Of a DNA stretch of 64,000 bases, positions 61,707-64,000 are shown in pieces (the first letter of the stretch is position 1; every line of letters begins with the position of its first letter). The DNA comes from an uncultured Devosia sp. GTDB taxonomy: Bacteria > Pseudomonadota > Alphaproteobacteria > Rhizobiales > Devosiaceae. Under the pieces are notes generated by a model. It was not told where the DNA came from. It was given only the letters and a program-made list of their open reading frames with translations, and ran no database searches. The position numbers were made by a program, and so were the translations under genes. The stretch spans positions 62,001 to 126,000 of the forward strand of contig NZ_CAMLHM010000001.1 in NCBI RefSeq assembly GCF_946479885.1, given 5' to 3'.

Positions 61707-63077
61707 ATGGCTGGTGCCGAATCCATCTCCCCCCCGATTGAATCGCGGGCGGACCTGATCGAGGCCATGTCGCGCGGGTGCAAGCCCGAAAGCGAATGGC
61801 GTATCGGCACCGAGCACGAAAAGCATGTGTTCCACACCAATCCGCTGCGCCCGGTGGCCTATGGAGGCCCCGACGGCATCCGCGCCCTGCTCGATGGCAT
61901 GGCCGAGCGCACCGGCTGGGAGCCGTTTTTTGACGAGGGCAACCCGATCGGCCTGTGGGACACGGTTGCCCATGGCGGCATTTCGCTGGAGCCGGGCGGC
62001 CAGTTCGAGCTCTCGGGCGCCCCGCAACCGGACCTGCATGCCGCGGCCGCCGAAACGGCCGAACATATGCGCGTGGCCAAGGACGTCGCCAAGCCGCTCG
62101 ACATCCATTTCCTGGGCCTCGGGGTGACCCCGCTGTGGAGCGTCGCCGAAATCGAGGTCATGCCCAAGTCGCGCTACGGCATCATGGCGCCCTATATGGA
62201 CAAGGTGGGGACGCTGGGCACATCGATGATGTTCCGCTCGGCGACGGTGCAGACCAATCTCGACTTTTCCAGCGAAGCCGACATGGTCAAGAAGCTGCGC
62301 GTCGGGCTGGCGCTGCAGCCGATCGCCACGGCTTTGTTCGCCAATTCGCCTTTCTCGGAAGGCCGGGACAGCGGCTATCTCAGCTTCCGCAGCCATATCT
62401 GGCTCAATACCGACGACAGCCGCACCGGCATGCTGCCCTTCGCCTTCGAAGAGGGCTTCGGTTTCGAGCAATATGCCGACTATGCGCTGGATGTGCCGAT
62501 GTATTTCGTCATCCGCGACGGCGCCTATATCAATGTGGCCGGTGAGAGCTTCCGGGCGTTCCTCGAGGGCAAGCTGCCGCAGCTGCCGGGCGAAAAGCCG
62601 ACCCGCCGGGACTGGAACTACCATCTCGGCACGATTTTCCCCGAAGTCCGCCTCAAGCAGTATCTGGAGATGCGCGGGGCCGACATGGGCGACGAGAAAT
62701 CCGTCACCGCGCTCTCGGCCTTCTGGACGGGCCTCCTCTATGACGCGGTTTCGCTCGAAGCCGCCTATGAGCTGATCGAGCCGTGGAGCCGTGAGGAGCG
62801 CGAGCGCATCCGCCGCGAGGTGCCGCGGCTGGGCCTGATGACCCCGCATGACCGCTCCAACCTCTATGACGTCGCCGCCCAGGCCGTCGGCATTGCCGAA
62901 GCGGGCCTGGTCCGCCGCAACCGCCGCAACGCCCAGGGCAAGGACGAGAGCATCCACCTTGCCCCGCTCGAGGAGACCATCCGGTTGGCCAAATCGCCGG
63001 CCGAACGCTGGCTCGACAAGTTCCGCGGCGAATGGAACGGCGATCTGACCCGGATCTTCAAAGAAGCCGAGATGTAG
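61707..63077 (+). CDS. gshA: Glutamate-cysteine ligase (plant-type)
   Basis: A 456-residue ATP-dependent ligase for the first step of glutathione synthesis. Segments RIGTEHEKHVF, GGISLEPGGQFELSGAPQ, YGIMAPYMDKVGTLGTSMMFRSATVQTNLDF and RDWNYHLGTIFPEVRLKQYLEMR are those of the alphaproteobacterial/plant class rather than the E. coli class. Plant forms are regulated by disulfides; I see no cysteine in the segments inspected here. GAGGA lies 7 bases before ATG 61707. Confidence 0.96.
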   Translation: MAGAESISPPIESRADLIEAMSRGCKPESEWRIGTEHEKHVFHTNPLRPVAYGGPDGIRALLDGMAERTGWEPFFDEGNPIGLWDTVAHGGISLEPGGQFELSGAPQPDLHAAAAETAEHMRVAKDVAKPLDIHFLGLGVTPLWSVAEIEVMPKSRYGIMAPYMDKVGTLGTSMMFRSATVQTNLDFSSEADMVKKLRVGLALQPIATALFANSPFSEGRDSGYLSFRSHIWLNTDDSRTGMLPFAFEEGFGFEQYADYALDVPMYFVIRDGAYINVAGESFRAFLEGKLPQLPGEKPTRRDWNYHLGTIFPEVRLKQYLEMRGADMGDEKSVTALSAFWTGLLYDAVSLEAAYELIEPWSREERERIRREVPRLGLMTPHDRSNLYDVAAQAVGIAEAGLVRRNRRNAQGKDESIHLAPLEETIRLAKSPAERWLDKFRGEWNGDLTRIFKEAEM

Positions 63078-63089
63078 GTTCTTTTCCTT

Positions 63090-63425
63090 CTCCCCTTGAG
63101 GGGGATGAACGGAGTTCACCCTCCCCCTTGTGGGGAGGGAAGCGAGATAGGACTTAGCTTCAGCTAAGTCCGTGCATCGAGCAGGGTGGGGGTATCTCTC
63201 CGCGAGTCCGGAGTTCGTGACTCACCCCCACCCTTGATCCCTCCCCGCAAGGGGGAGGGAGACGACTGATAACTCGGGATCTCACAAGTTCTTCTCCCCA
63301 TCGGGGAGAAGGTGGCGCGCAGCGCCGGATGAGGGGGCGCGCGGGCTTCGCGGCCGCACCGGGCTTCCCCTCACCCGTCTCGGCCTGCGGCCGATCCACC
63401 CTCTCCCCAATGGGGAGAGGAATAA
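63090..63425. repeat. Mosaic of intergenic palindromes between gshA and purD
   Basis: The gshA-purD gap (63078-63485) is filled with repeat modules. 63118-63265: facing CCCTCCCCCTTGTGGGGAGG and CCCTCCCCGCAAGGGGGAGG units around a GACTTAGCTTCAGCTAAGTC hairpin (63151-63170) and CACCCCCACCCTTGATC. 63293-63340: TTCTCCCCATCGGGGAGAA with GGCGCGCAGCGCCGGATGAG. 63368-63421: CCCCTCACC...CTCTCCCCAATGGGGAGAG. Some modules match 20512-20552 and 34598-34644. No gene is seen. Confidence 0.8.
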
Positions 63426-63485
63426 GAAGCCCTTGCCTCGCTGCGCCCCTTCGTGCATCACGCCCGCAAAGGCACGGAGGCTTGC

Positions 63486-64000
63486 ATGCGGGTTCTGGTG
63501 ATCGGGTCGGGTGGGCGCGAGCATGCGCTGGCGTGGAAGATTGCCCAGTCGCCGCTGTTGAGCAAACTGTTCATTGCCCCTGGCAATGGCGGCACCGGTT
63601 CGGTGGCGGAAAACCTCGCTGTCGACATAACCGACCACGCGGCCGTCATCGCCCTGTGCCACAGGCACCAGATCGATTTCGTGGTCGTCGGACCCGATGC
63701 GCAGGTCGTTGCCGGGCTCGGCGATGATGTCCGCGCCGCCGGCTTCACCTGCTTCTGCCCCAGCAAGGCCGCCGGCCAGCTCGAGGGTTCCAAGGGCTTC
63801 ACCAAGGCCCTGTGCGACGAGATGAACATTCCCACCGCCGCCTATGGCCGCTTCGACACCGAGGCCGCCGCCCTCGCCTATCTCTATACGCAGGGCGCCC
63901 CGATCGTGATCAAGGCCGATGGCCTGGCCGCAGGCAAGGGCGTGACCGTGGCCATGAGCGTCGAAGAGGCCGAAGAAGCCATTATCGATTGCTTTGCCGG
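63486..64000 (+). CDS. purD: Phosphoribosylamine-glycine ligase, N-terminal part
   Basis: About 171 codons before the window ends. The start reads [20 protein letters not shown], then [29 protein letters not shown] and the ATP-grasp segment [17 protein letters not shown]. This is the GAR synthetase of purine synthesis, which consumes glycine. GGAGG lies 5 bases before ATG 63486. The C-terminal two thirds are outside. Confidence 0.96.
   Translation, partial: MRVLVIGSGGREHALAWKIAQSPLLSKLFIAPGNGGTGSVAENLAVDITDHAAVIALCHRHQIDFVVVGPDAQVVAGLGDDVRAAGFTCFCPSKAAGQLEGSKGFTKALCDEMNIPTAAYGRFDTEAAALAYLYTQGAPIVIKADGLAAGKGVTVAMSVEEAEEAIIDCFA

Overview
The window is a gene-dense, GC-rich stretch of chromosome from an alphaproteobacterium of the order Hyphomicrobiales (Rhizobiales), most likely Devosia or a close relative. 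The genus is an inference. Supporting evidence: a CcrM-type GANTC methylase beside rnhB, a plant-type gshA, a split-P glycine cleavage operon with a tandem glycine riboswitch, a BioR/BioY biotin module, a ctaC-ctaD-ctaB-ctaG-ctaE oxidase operon, alphaproteobacterial families (DUF2093, DUF4170, DUF6101, DUF1284), and rhizobial-type intergenic palindromes. I saw no rRNA, tRNA, CRISPR array, insertion sequence, prophage or recognisable defence island.

Layout. 1-7.5 kb: TrmN6-like methyltransferase (cut by the window edge), polyprenyl synthase, ispE with a TPR protein, a two-cysteine family-4-like uracil-DNA glycosylase, an MFS carrier and moaB. 7.5-16.9 kb: DHA2 exporter, radical SAM protein behind a LexA box, HAD phosphatase, APH-like kinase, divergent EamA/Lrp pair, rnhB and ccrM. 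17-26 kb: diguanylate cyclase, dapA with an attenuator-like leader, mutY, DUF721, dsbA-like gene, smc. 26-34.5 kb: ATP synthase Fo operon (atpI-B-E-b'-b) and gcvT-H-PA-PB. 34.7-40.4 kb: lipoprotein, peroxiredoxin, DsbD-alpha-like protein, yqgE, and a large GGDEF-EAL protein with degenerate motifs. 40.5-42.3 kb: DUF1284, bioY, bioR with two BioR boxes. 42.3-52.1 kb: one long leftward block from cytochrome oxidase through DUF983, SURF1, thrC, an M16 peptidase and a RimJ-like acetyltransferase. 52.4-64 kb: IalB and PilZ proteins, DUF1127/LysR, xseA, DUF2093, an LpxB-related protein, IMPase-DUF4170, DUF6101, ubiA, rsmE, gshA and the start of purD.

How the genes fit together. Most are housekeeping: energy conversion (Fo and oxidase), isoprenoid and ubiquinone supply (ispE, polyprenyl synthase, ubiA), one-carbon metabolism (gcv), DNA maintenance (udg, mutY, rnhB, xseA, smc, ccrM, LexA-linked radical SAM), redox (gshA, DsbA and DsbD-like proteins, peroxiredoxin) and c-di-GMP signalling (two GGDEF proteins, one PilZ). 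The best candidates for something little described are non-coding: a leader upstream of dapA with mutually exclusive hairpins and two short reading frames; a hairpin touching the smc start codon; an intercistronic hairpin between ctaE and DUF983; and several families of intergenic palindromes that supply stop codons and leader sequence to neighbouring genes. No clearly new multi-gene system was found.
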